Shown piece after piece: positions 34,049-40,849 of a stretch of DNA of 40,849 nucleotides (its first letter is position 1; each line of letters opens with the position of its first letter). The position numbers and the translations under genes are program-made. The DNA comes from Streptomyces bohaiensis (GTDB lineage Bacteria; Actinomycetota; Actinomycetes; Streptomycetales; Streptomycetaceae). Below the pieces are notes generated by a model that worked only from the letters and a program-made list of their open reading frames with translations, did no database searches and was not told the origin of the DNA. The DNA lies in assembly GCF_012033785.1 (NCBI RefSeq), contig NZ_JAAVJC010000019.1, forward strand, positions 1 to 40,849, given 5' to 3'.

Positions 34049-35035
34049 ATGAGCGCTTCCGCCCCACGCCGTGTCCTGCTCGCCGCCCCCCGTGGTTACT
34101 GCGCGGGTGTGGACCGCGCCGTCATCGCTGTCGAGCAGGCGCTGGAGCAGTACGGTCCGCCCATCTACGTCCGGCACGAGATCGTGCACAACAAGTACGT
34201 CGTGAAGACGCTGGAGAAGAAGGGCGCGATCTTCGTCGAGCAGACCGACGAGGTCCCGCAGGGCGAGATCGTCATCTTCTCCGCCCACGGCGTCGCCCCC
34301 GAGGTGCACCGCGAGGCCGAGCGCGGCAAGCTCGCCACGATCGACGCGACCTGCCCGCTGGTCACCAAGGTCCACAAGGAAGCCATCCGCTTCGCCAAGG
34401 ACGACTACGACATCCTCCTCATCGGCCACGAGGGCCACGAGGAGGTCATCGGCACCTCCGGCGAGGCCCCCGAGCACATCCAGCTGGTCGACGGCCCCGG
34501 CGACGTCGCGGGCGTCGAGGTCCGGGACGAGTCCAAGGTGGTCTGGCTCTCCCAGACGACCCTCTCCGTGGACGAGACCATGGAGACGGTCGGGGCGCTG
34601 AAGGAGAAGTTCCCGAACCTGATCAGCCCGCCCAGCGACGACATCTGCTACGCCACGCAGAACCGGCAGACCGCCATCAAGCAGATCGCCGCCGACTCCG
34701 ACCTGGTGCTGGTCGTCGGGTCGAAGAACAGCTCCAACTCGGTGCGGATGGTCGAGGTGGCGCTGGGCGCCGGTGCCGGCGCGGGTCACCTGGTCGACAA
34801 CGCGGGCGAGATCGACGAGAGCTGGCTGGAGGGGGTCACCACCGTCGGCCTCTCCTCCGGTGCCTCCGTGCCCGACGTGCTGGTCGAGGGTGTGCTGGAG
34901 TGGCTCGCCGAGCGCGGCTTCGGCGACGTCGAGGTCGTGCAGCCGATGCAGGAGTCGATCCAGTTCTCGCTCCCGAAGGAGCTGCGCCGCGACCTGCGCG
35001 CCGAGGCCGCCGAGAAGGTCCGCGACAGCGCCTGA
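34049..35035 (+). CDS. ispH: 4-hydroxy-3-methylbut-2-enyl diphosphate reductase
   Basis: 328-residue iron-sulfur enzyme that makes IPP and DMAPP in the last step of the MEP isoprenoid pathway. The three cluster-binding cysteines are C18 ([11 protein letters not shown]), C102 ([11 protein letters not shown]) and C200 ([11 protein letters not shown]). The [11 protein letters not shown] and SKNSSNS motifs are all present. I prefer the ATG at 34049 because of the -10 box; an ATG at 34040 would add three residues. A very strong stem-loop follows. Confidence 0.97.
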   Translation: MSASAPRRVLLAAPRGYCAGVDRAVIAVEQALEQYGPPIYVRHEIVHNKYVVKTLEKKGAIFVEQTDEVPQGEIVIFSAHGVAPEVHREAERGKLATIDATCPLVTKVHKEAIRFAKDDYDILLIGHEGHEEVIGTSGEAPEHIQLVDGPGDVAGVEVRDESKVVWLSQTTLSVDETMETVGALKEKFPNLISPPSDDICYATQNRQTAIKQIAADSDLVLVVGSKNSSNSVRMVEVALGAGAGAGHLVDNAGEIDESWLEGVTTVGLSSGASVPDVLVEGVLEWLAERGFGDVEVVQPMQESIQFSLPKELRRDLRAEAAEKVRDSA

Positions 35036-35073
35036 GCCACGGCCGGCCGCCGCCCGCGTCACAGCGCGCCGCC

Positions 35074-35126
35074 GCAGCAACGCACCGCCCCGTGCCGGGG
35101 AACGGCACGGGGCGGTGCGCTGCTGC
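35074..35126 (+). terminator. Long stem-loop terminator after ispH
   Basis: cgcaccgccccgtgcc (35081-35096) pairs perfectly with ggcacggggcggtgcg (35104-35119), extended by gcagca/tgctgc outside a single mismatch. This gives 22 base pairs 38 bases after the stop. Confidence 0.9.
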
Positions 35127-35208
35127 GGGAGGGGTGGCCGCTGCCTGCCGCGGGCGTGCTCGCGGTGACTGCGCAGGGCGGCCGGCGGCCGCGGGCGCGG
35201 TGCCGGGA

Positions 35209-35787
35209 TCAGCCCCGCTGCTGCTGCGCAGCGGCGGCGGCGCGGGCGGCGTTCTCCCGACGGCGCCTGATACGCCCCGCCATGACGGTGACCTGGCGTC
35301 CCAGGGTGATCCCCACCGCGGCCAGGGTGCCCGCGAAGAGCCAGGGGGCGCCCACGGCCAGCTCGGTGAACAGCTCGTAGAGTCCGCCGCTGACGATCAG
35401 CCCCGCCGCGTAGGCGATCGGGACCGCCACCGGCGCGCAGATCAGGTCCACCGGCCGCACCCAGGCGGCCACGGCGACCGAGACCAGCACGAAGAGCAGC
35501 CCGTACAGCACGGGGGCGCCGCCCAGGATCCGGCTGAACCAGCCGCCGACCAGCATCGAGCCGATCGCGATCACACCGCACCCCAGACCCGTCAGCTTCG
35601 GGCGGGGGAGACGCGCGAGTGCGTCGAGCAGGGGCGGCCGGGGGCGCGCGGTTCCCTCGCGTGCGCGGGGGGCGGGGCGGCCGCGCTGCGGGTCCGGCGT
35701 CTTCGCCCGGGCGGGCCGGGGCACGCCGGCCGCCCCGGCGGCCGGGCGCGGCAGGGGCGGGCGGGTGGTGCTGGTGCTGTACTCCAC
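35209..35787 (-). CDS. DUF6542 membrane protein
   Basis: 192-residue protein of unknown function. A proline/arginine-rich cytoplasmic N terminus of about 65 residues precedes about four membrane helices (LTGLGCGVIAIGSMLVGGWF, PVLYGLLFVLVSVAVAAWV, VDLICAPVAVPIAYAAGLIV, PWLFAGTLAAVGITLG) and an RIRRRREN tail. A GTG start at 35787 lies 7 bases after a -10-like TACGTT, which suggests a leaderless message; the frame also stays open to an ATG at 35844. It is conserved between ispH and ychF in streptomycetes, as far as I recall. Confidence 0.82.
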   Translation of the reverse strand: MEYSTSTTRPPLPRPAAGAAGVPRPARAKTPDPQRGRPAPRAREGTARPRPPLLDALARLPRPKLTGLGCGVIAIGSMLVGGWFSRILGGAPVLYGLLFVLVSVAVAAWVRPVDLICAPVAVPIAYAAGLIVSGGLYELFTELAVGAPWLFAGTLAAVGITLGRQVTVMAGRIRRRRENAARAAAAAQQQRG

Positions 35788-35901
35788 GGGCACCAACGTA
35801 CGGGCCGGGCCGCCCGCGATGGCGCAATGGCGCGCCCTTTTCATCCCATTTGCCGATGAGTCGACAGAAGGACGAGGTGGGAGGTGTCGGGAGCCGCCCC
35901 C

Positions 35902-35907
35902 CTAGAA
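35902..35907 (+). promoter_or_regulatory. -10 box of the ychF promoter
   Basis: tagaat is a near-consensus -10 hexamer 45 bases upstream of the ychF GTG. The -35 region is not recognisable. Confidence 0.45.
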
Positions 35908-35952
35908 TGGGCGACCGGCCCTGTCAGCAACCACCCGAACGGGAAGTCCCAC

Positions 35953-37044
35953 GTGTCCCTCACGATCGGAATCGTCGGACTGCCGAACGTCGGCAAGTCG
36001 ACTCTCTTCAACGCCCTCACGAAGAACGACGTGCTGGCGGCCAACTACCCGTTCGCGACGATCGAGCCCAACGTCGGCGTCGTCGGTGTCCCCGACGCCC
36101 GCCTGACCAGGCTCGCCGAGATCTTCGGCAGCGAGCGGGTGCTGCCCGCCACCGTCGACTTCGTCGACATCGCCGGGATCGTGCGGGGTGCCAGCGAGGG
36201 CGAGGGGCTGGGCAACAAGTTCCTGGCGAACATCCGCGAGTCGGACGCCATCTGCCAGGTGATCCGGGCCTTCAAGGACGAGAACGTCGTCCACGTCGAC
36301 GGCAAGGTGTCGCCCAAGAGCGACATCGAGACCATCAACACCGAGCTGATCCTCGCCGACCTCCAGACGGTCGAGAAGGTGCTGCCGAAGCTCCAGAAGG
36401 AGTCCCGGATCCGCAAGGACCGGCTGCCGGTGGTCAAGGCCGTCGAGGAGGCCAAGGAGATCCTGGAGGAGGGCCGCACCCTCTTCTCCGCCGGCATCCG
36501 CCAGGGCACCGAGCGCGCCGAACCGCTGCACGAGCTGCACCTGCTGACCGTCAAGCCCTTCCTCTACGTCTTCAACGTGGACGAGGAGGAGCTGACCGAC
36601 GACGCCTTCAAGGCCGAGCAGCGCGCGCTCATCGCCCCGGCAGAGGCCGTCTTCCTCAACGCCAAGCTGGAGGCCGACCTCGGCGAGCTGGACGACGAGG
36701 CGGAGGCGCTGGAGCTGCTCCAGTCCGTCGGTCAGGAGGAGCCCGGCCTCGCCACCCTGGCCCGTGTCGGCTTCGAGACCCTCGGCCTCCAGACCTACCT
36801 GACGGCCGGCCCCAAGGAGTCCCGGGCCTGGACCATCAACAAGGGCGACACCGCCCCCGAGGCGGCCGGTGTGATCCACACCGACTTCCAGAAGGGCTTC
36901 ATCAAGGCCGAGGTCATCTCCTTCGACGACCTCGTCGAGGCCGGCTCCGTCGCCGAGGCCCGCGCCAAGGGCAAGGCCCGCATGGAGGGCAAGGACTACG
37001 TCATGCGCGACGGCGACGTGGTGGAGTTCCGCTTCAACGTCTGA
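35953..37044 (+). CDS. ychF: Redox-regulated ATPase YchF (Obg-family P-loop NTPase)
   Basis: 363-residue ribosome-associated P-loop NTPase. The P-loop is GLPNVGKST, the Walker B region DFVDIAGIVRGASEGEGLGN. The fourth nucleotide motif reads NVDE instead of NKxD, which is the YchF trait linked to ATP rather than GTP preference. The coiled-coil insert and the C-terminal TGS domain (AWTINKGDTAPEAAGVIHTDFQKGFIKAEV) are complete. The GTG at 35953 follows GGGAAG with a 6-base gap; the upstream in-frame extension overlaps the promoter. Confidence 0.96.
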   Translation: MSLTIGIVGLPNVGKSTLFNALTKNDVLAANYPFATIEPNVGVVGVPDARLTRLAEIFGSERVLPATVDFVDIAGIVRGASEGEGLGNKFLANIRESDAICQVIRAFKDENVVHVDGKVSPKSDIETINTELILADLQTVEKVLPKLQKESRIRKDRLPVVKAVEEAKEILEEGRTLFSAGIRQGTERAEPLHELHLLTVKPFLYVFNVDEEELTDDAFKAEQRALIAPAEAVFLNAKLEADLGELDDEAEALELLQSVGQEEPGLATLARVGFETLGLQTYLTAGPKESRAWTINKGDTAPEAAGVIHTDFQKGFIKAEVISFDDLVEAGSVAEARAKGKARMEGKDYVMRDGDVVEFRFNV

Positions 37045-37058
37045 CGCGTCCGACGAGA

Positions 37059-37094
37059 GGCCGTCCGACCTGCCGTGGAGCGGGTCGGGCGGCC
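37059..37094. terminator. Hairpin between convergent ychF and EamA genes
   Basis: ggccg-t-ccgacc pairs with ggtcgg-g-cggcc (37059-37070 with 37083-37094), an 11-pair stem with one mismatch, 14 bases after the ychF stop. Confidence 0.65.
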
Positions 37095-37144
37095 GTTCGC
37101 CGTCCGTGCGACGAAGCGGGTGCGCCGCCTCGTCGGCCTGCGGC

Positions 37145-38182
37145 TCAGGGGGTGCCTCGGCCGGAGAGCAGTGCGCCGTCGCTGGGGGAGTCCGGGCCGT
37201 CCGGGCCGTCCGGGGAGTCCGGGACCGCGGGGGCGGCCGCGTCCTCCGCCGCCGGGAGGTCGCCGGCGCCCGCCTCCGCCGGTGGCGTCGCACCGCGCGC
37301 GGGGAAGCGGCGGGTGAGTGCGACGCCGACGAGGACGACGGCCATGCCGATCAGCAGCCGGGGATGGAGCTGCTCCCCGAGGACGGTGACGCCGAGCAGC
37401 ACGGAGACGACGGGGAGCAGGTAGCCGACGACCGCGGCGTTGGTGGCGCCCTCGTCGTTGATGATGCGGTAGGTGAGGTGGAAGGTCAGCGCGGTGCAGA
37501 GGACGGCGAGGACGAGAGCGGCGACGACGACCGTGGGGGTGGGGTCGAAGGGGGCGAGTCCGCCGCCGAGCGGCATGGCGGTCGCGGTGAGGCCGGCGGC
37601 GGCGAGGAGTTGGGCGGCGGAGAGCGAGAGGGTGGGGGTGCCGCGCCGCACCAGGGTGCGGCCCATGTAGGTGAAGGCGACGGCGTAGCTGGCGGCGGCC
37701 CCCAGGATCGCCAGGGTGCCCCACCCGGCGGCACCGGTGGCCTGCCAGGGGGCGAACAGCACGACGGTGCCCGCGAACCCGAGGAGGAGCCCGACCGACC
37801 GCCCCGCGTGGGGGGCGCGTTCGGCGCCGAGTACGAGGGCGAGGGCGATCGTCCACAGCGGGGTGGTCGCGTTGAGGGCGCCGGCCATGCCGGAGTCGAC
37901 AGTCTGCTGTCCGAGGCTGAACAGCGCGAACGGCAGGGCGTTGCAGAAGAACGCGGCGACGACGAGGTGGCGCCAGGTCCCGCGGCCGCGCGGGAGGCGG
38001 TGCCCGGCGAGCCGGCACGCCGCGAGCAGTACCAGGGAGCCGACCGCGCAGCGGGCGAACGTCACCTGCAGCGGCGAGAGGCCGCGCAGCGCCAGGTCGA
38101 TCCAGAGGAAGGTCGAGCCCCACAGCAGGGCGAGCACGACCACCCGTGCCACGCCGCGCAGGGAGGATGCACCGCGGTCCAT
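37145..38182 (-). CDS. EamA/DMT-family transporter
   Basis: 345-residue membrane protein with ten predicted helices arranged as two EamA repeats. The first opens VVVLALLWGSTFLWIDLAL; the second contains AGWGTLAILGAAASYAVAFTYMG and ends GVTVLGEQLHPRLLIGMAVVLVGVAL. Such proteins export amino acids, drugs or other metabolites. The last 50 residues form a non-membrane tail with a PDSPDGPDGPDSP repeat. It is divergent from the butyrolactone-receptor-like TetR gene and intact, unlike the EamA gene at 24953. It could export the product of the lysW/lysX pathway, which is an inference. Confidence 0.9.
   Translation of the reverse strand: MDRGASSLRGVARVVVLALLWGSTFLWIDLALRGLSPLQVTFARCAVGSLVLLAACRLAGHRLPRGRGTWRHLVVAAFFCNALPFALFSLGQQTVDSGMAGALNATTPLWTIALALVLGAERAPHAGRSVGLLLGFAGTVVLFAPWQATGAAGWGTLAILGAAASYAVAFTYMGRTLVRRGTPTLSLSAAQLLAAAGLTATAMPLGGGLAPFDPTPTVVVAALVLAVLCTALTFHLTYRIINDEGATNAAVVGYLLPVVSVLLGVTVLGEQLHPRLLIGMAVVLVGVALTRRFPARGATPPAEAGAGDLPAAEDAAAPAVPDSPDGPDGPDSPSDGALLSGRGTP
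37190..37225. repeat. Tandem 9-base repeat in the EamA tail
   Basis: Four units of gtccgggcc-like sequence in frame encode the PDSPDGPDGPDSP stretch of the transporter's C-terminal tail. Being a multiple of three, it can change copy number without breaking the frame. Confidence 0.75.
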
Positions 38183-38423
38183 GTCGTCTCCAGGTGTCGA
38201 GGGTGGGGCTGCGCCGTTCGGGGTGGTCGGCGGGCCGACCGGTCATGGGGCGGGGCCGCGCCGGCGCGCCGGATGCCGTGCCCGGCCGTGCGCGTGCGTG
38301 CGGGTGTGGCGGGTGGGCCCGTGGTCGTCACCGGCAGGACCGATGCGGTACGCGGGGCCCGCTCGGGGCATCGGGTGCGTGCGGTCGGCGCGTGGTGCTC
38401 CATCTGTCGCGACGTGGTGCGTG

Positions 38424-38452
38424 GAATAACATAGAGGTTGTTCTCTTTTTTT
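38424..38452. promoter_or_regulatory. AT-rich divergent promoter with a possible ARE-like site
   Basis: aataacatagaggttgttct followed by a T tract interrupts the GC-rich DNA between the EamA and TetR genes. AACA...TGTT (38428-38431, 38439-38442) resembles a degenerate autoregulatory element of butyrolactone receptors. On the minus strand TGGACA and TATGTT are spaced 18 bases apart and would serve the transporter. Confidence 0.45.
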
Positions 38453-38476
38453 GTCCACGGTGCAGGGGGCCGGTCG

Positions 38477-39145
38477 ATGGCACGGGTTCGGCAGGAGCGC
38501 GCGGAGCGGACGCGCAGGGCACTGATCACCGCGGCCGCCGAGCTGTTCGACCAGCACGGCTACCACGGGGTCGGGCTCAACGCGATCCTCCGGCGGGCAG
38601 GGGTGACGACGGGCGCGATGTACTTCCATTTCGCGTCCAAGGACGATCTCGCGCGAGCGGTGATCGTCGGTCAGGCCGACGGACTGGAGCTGGAGATCGG
38701 CACGCGGGGACTCCAGCACCTGGTGGACCTCTGCCGGCACATCGCCGTCACCATGCGCTCGGACGTGCTGCTGCGCGCCGGGGTACGGCTGGCCGTGGAG
38801 CAGAGCGAGGCCAACCTCCTCGACTACTCGATCTACGGCTGGTGGTCCTCCCGCTTCGCGGACTGCCTGGAGACCGCCCGGGAGATGGGCCAGCTGCGTC
38901 CCGGGGTGGACGTGGACACCTTCGCGCGGGTGATCGTCGCCGCCTTCACGGGAACCCAGACCATGTCGCGGCTCGCGGACAGCTGGTCCGACCTGCCCGA
39001 GCGCATCGAGGAGATGCTGCGCTGCCTGCTCCCTGCGCTCGCTCCCGACGACGTCCTCGCGACCCTGACGATCCCGGGCGCCCCCGTCACCGAGGCGGCG
39101 TCCCGCACCACGACTGCGGGGTCGGTGGCGGAGGACCCTTCCTAG
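38477..39145 (+). CDS. TetR-family regulator, gamma-butyrolactone receptor (ScbR/ArpA) type
   Basis: 222-residue regulator. The N terminus, RQERAERTRRALITAAAELFDQHGYHGVGLNAILRRAGVTTGAMYFHFASKDDLARAVI, has the GAMYFHF helix-turn-helix sequence typical of butyrolactone receptors. The ligand domain has GVRLAVEQSEANL and SIYGWWSSRFADCLETA, comparable to the region with the conserved ligand-contacting tryptophan. Such proteins repress natural-product genes until a small autoregulator binds. I chose the ATG at 38477, eight bases after GGGGG. No butyrolactone synthase gene is visible, so it may be a pseudo-receptor. Confidence 0.85.
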   Translation: MARVRQERAERTRRALITAAAELFDQHGYHGVGLNAILRRAGVTTGAMYFHFASKDDLARAVIVGQADGLELEIGTRGLQHLVDLCRHIAVTMRSDVLLRAGVRLAVEQSEANLLDYSIYGWWSSRFADCLETAREMGQLRPGVDVDTFARVIVAAFTGTQTMSRLADSWSDLPERIEEMLRCLLPALAPDDVLATLTIPGAPVTEAASRTTTAGSVAEDPS

Positions 39146-39164
39146 ATCCTGTCGCGCCGCGGTC

Positions 39165-39192
39165 GGGTGCCGAGCGCCCCGACTCGGCGCCC
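39165..39192 (+). terminator. Stem-loop terminator after the TetR gene
   Basis: gggtgccgag (39165-39174) pairs with ctcggcgccc (39183-39192), ten pairs including one G-U, 20 bases after the stop. The rest of the 39146-39430 gap holds no gene; a weak -10-like taactt is at 39330. Confidence 0.65.
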
Positions 39193-39430
39193 GGCGGGGG
39201 AGCTCGGCGCCGCCAGCACCCCGGTGCAGCGGTGCCGACCCGGGCCGCGGCGGATTGCCCACCCCCTCCCACCTGCGGCTTCGTCGCGGGATTCGTGTTT
39301 CCGTAGTGCGCCCTCCCGGTCGCCGAGCGTAACTTCGTGAGTGCCGCAGGGAAGAGCGGTCCGGGAGCCACCGGGCCGGGACGACCGGCGGAGTACGTCG
39401 CCACCTGAAACCGAACGGAAGGGCTGATCC

Positions 39431-39622
39431 ATGTCGACCACCGTCACAACGGCCGCGGTGTGCCTCGTCTGCGACAGCGAGCTCGCCATCGAGGGCGGCT
39501 CCGAGAAGGGGGAGATCGTGGAGTGCGGCACCTGCGGTCAGGAGCACGAGCTGACCGCCGCCTCCGACGCCGGCTACGAGGTCTCCCTGGCCCCCGAGGT
39601 CGAGGAGGACTGGGGCGAATGA
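39431..39622 (+). CDS. lysW: LysW-type amino-group carrier protein
   Basis: 63-residue acidic protein. Cysteines 11, 14, 32 and 35 (CLVC and CGTC) form a zinc ribbon. The C terminus ends in EDWGE (residues 59-63), the signature whose terminal glutamate gamma-carboxyl is coupled to the amino group of the substrate. LysW protects and carries glutamate or alpha-aminoadipate through kinase, reductase and aminotransferase steps. The ATG follows GGAAGGG with a 7-base gap. The stop overlaps the lysX start (ATGA). In Streptomyces this protein is expected in secondary rather than lysine metabolism. Confidence 0.93.
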   Translation: MSTTVTTAAVCLVCDSELAIEGGSEKGEIVECGTCGQEHELTAASDAGYEVSLAPEVEEDWGE

Positions 39623-40503
39623 CGACCGCAGCCACCGACGTCCTGCTGTCGGTGACCGTGCTGCGCCCCGACGAGCGTCGACTCCTGGACGCCCTGCGCG
39701 ACCAGGGGTTGACGGCCCGTCCGGTCCTCCAACCGGACATGGCCGAGGTGCTCTCGGAACGCGGCGAACGGCCCCGACTGGCGGTGCTGCGCAACCTCTC
39801 GCACCGGGAGGCCATCGGCACCGCCCGCCGGCTGGACCAGGCCGGGGTCGCCACCCTCAACACCCCCACGGCGATCGAGACTTGCAACGACAAGGGCCTG
39901 CAGGCCCTGATGTTCGCCCGGCACGGCATCGCCCACCCCGACACCCGTCACGCCTACACCTACGAGCAGGTGCAGGAGGCGGCGCACGAGTTCGGCTGGC
40001 CCGTGGTGGTCAAGCCGGTCTCGGGCTCCTGGGGGCGCGGGGTCACCCGTCTCTCCACCGAGCAGGAACTGGAGGCATGGACCGGCGGCCGGGAGTCCGC
40101 CGACGCGGCGGGGAAGCTCTTCCCCGTCCTGGTGCAGCGGTACGTCGACAAACCGGGGCACGACCTGCGGATCGTCGTCGTCGGGGCGCAACCCGTCGTC
40201 GCCATCCGCCGGGCCTCGGAGAGCTGGCGCACCAACACCCACCTCGGCGCGCGGGTCGAACGCGTCGAGATCTCCGACACCATGCGGGCGCTGTGCGACC
40301 GGGTCGTCGCCGCGCTCGGCCCCGGCTTCTACGGCGTGGACCTCATGGAGGACCGCCACACCGGCGAGACCACCGTCATCGAGGTCAACGCCAACCCGGA
40401 GTTCGCCCGCTCCTCCGAGACCCACGGGGTCGACATCGCCGGGATCTACGCCCGGTACGTCGTGGACCTGCTGGCAGCGGACCGGGCCGTCCTCGCCCCC
40501 TGA
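39619..40503 (+). CDS. lysX: LysX/ArgX-type ATP-grasp ligase for the carrier protein
   Basis: 294-residue RimK-related ATP-grasp enzyme that ligates an amino acid (alpha-aminoadipate or glutamate) to the C-terminal glutamate of LysW, using ATP. The N-terminal domain includes NTPTAIETCNDKGLQALMFARHGIAHPDT. The ATP-grasp core has WPVVVKPVSGSWGRGV, KPGHDLRIVVVG and the metal-binding GFYGVDLMED with EVNANPEFARSSETHGVDIA. It is translationally coupled to lysW. Which amino acid it takes cannot be told from sequence alone. No lysZ, lysY or aminotransferase gene follows within the window. Confidence 0.92.
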   Translation: MTTAATDVLLSVTVLRPDERRLLDALRDQGLTARPVLQPDMAEVLSERGERPRLAVLRNLSHREAIGTARRLDQAGVATLNTPTAIETCNDKGLQALMFARHGIAHPDTRHAYTYEQVQEAAHEFGWPVVVKPVSGSWGRGVTRLSTEQELEAWTGGRESADAAGKLFPVLVQRYVDKPGHDLRIVVVGAQPVVAIRRASESWRTNTHLGARVERVEISDTMRALCDRVVAALGPGFYGVDLMEDRHTGETTVIEVNANPEFARSSETHGVDIAGIYARYVVDLLAADRAVLAP

Positions 40504-40849
40504 GACGAGGCAGCCCCGGCGCCGGCCGCCCCGCGGCCCCGGCACCCCGGCACCACCCCCCCCGGTCGCAGCGTCCTCCTCAAGATCCTCTCCCGCTGCA
40601 CCCGACGCGGGGCACGCACCGCCGGACCCGGGGCCGGCCACCGCGGCAACCACCGTCGGCCACCACCCACCACCCACCACCCACCCCCGCCACCCATCGC
40701 CCACCCCCGCCGTCCCCCCACCCACGACACACCGTCATCGCCGCCCGCCACCACGGCCGTCCGGCGACCGCCCCGGCGCCGTCCCGCCGGTGCTTCTTCC
40801 GCAGTCCGGCCCCGCCCGCACCCGGCGCAGGTGACCGACCCGGCCACCC
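40504..40849. other. Strand-asymmetric C/A-rich low-complexity DNA at the window end
   Basis: No gene is supported in the last 346 bases. The plus strand is extremely C-rich and contains tandem ccaccac heptamers at 40660-40687, followed by degenerate cccaccccc stretches to about 40725. A glycine/tryptophan-rich open frame on the minus strand is a by-product of this repeat. The contig probably ended because of it. Confidence 0.6.

Noticed and set aside
40446..40847. 133-codon minus-strand frame at the window end
   Set aside because: It is glycine/arginine/tryptophan-rich translation of a C-rich repeat and overlaps the end of lysX antisense.

Overview
The window is actinomycete chromosomal DNA, most likely Streptomyces or a close relative. 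The support is very high G+C with G/C-ending codons, frequent GTG starts, four-base start/stop overlaps, a WhiB-like protein, an ABATE/CGNR protein, DUF1707, DUF4245 and DUF6542 proteins, a ydaO-type c-di-AMP leader, and a wbl-glpX-DUF4245-xseB-xseA-ispH-DUF6542-ychF order that I recall from Streptomyces. No tRNA, rRNA, CRISPR array, insertion sequence or phage gene was seen. The odd length, a fold-back at base 1 and the loss of a gene 5' end suggest that the window is a whole contig.

Region by region. (1) 87-12309: a plus-strand inositol-catabolism block. Six overlapping genes (PHP hydrolase, IolE-like TIM barrel, Gfo/Idh/MocA oxidoreductase, GH38 alpha-mannosidase, IolC-like kinase, Cgl0158-type aldolase) are followed by a hairpin-bearing 310-base gap and then iolB-iolD-iolA. 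The mannosidase inside the operon suggests use of a mannosylated inositol. (2) 12583-13220: a small HTH protein and a copper chaperone copZ behind a CsoR-like operator. (3) 13814-17607: citrate synthase and RecD2 helicase. (4) 17917-20362: a VOC protein divergent from an ABATE/CGNR protein across a 33-base tandem repeat, then a TetR/SnoaL-like pair behind a 47-base palindrome. (5) 20706-25778: UDP-glucose dehydrogenase, acyl-CoA dehydrogenase, and a MocR regulator whose start codon overlaps that of a divergent, frameshifted EamA transporter. (6) 25891-28840: a LysM/M23 cell-wall hydrolase with a c-di-AMP riboswitch and a Crp-like site, and a membrane dipeptidase. (7) 28867-37044: conserved core genes (DUF1707, WhiB-like, glpX, DUF4245, xseB/xseA, ispH, DUF6542, ychF). 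(8) 37145-40503: an EamA exporter, a gamma-butyrolactone-receptor-like TetR protein, and a lysW-lysX pair.

The most interesting element is at the right edge. lysW encodes an amino-group carrier protein ending in EDWGE, and lysX encodes its ATP-grasp ligase. Streptomyces normally make lysine and arginine by other routes, so such pairs usually mark carrier-protein-dependent natural-product clusters (the vazabitide A and s56-p1 type). The contig ends 346 bases after lysX, so most of any cluster is not visible. Many genes here also show an actinobacterial -10 box 5-8 bases before the start codon, which suggests leaderless transcripts.
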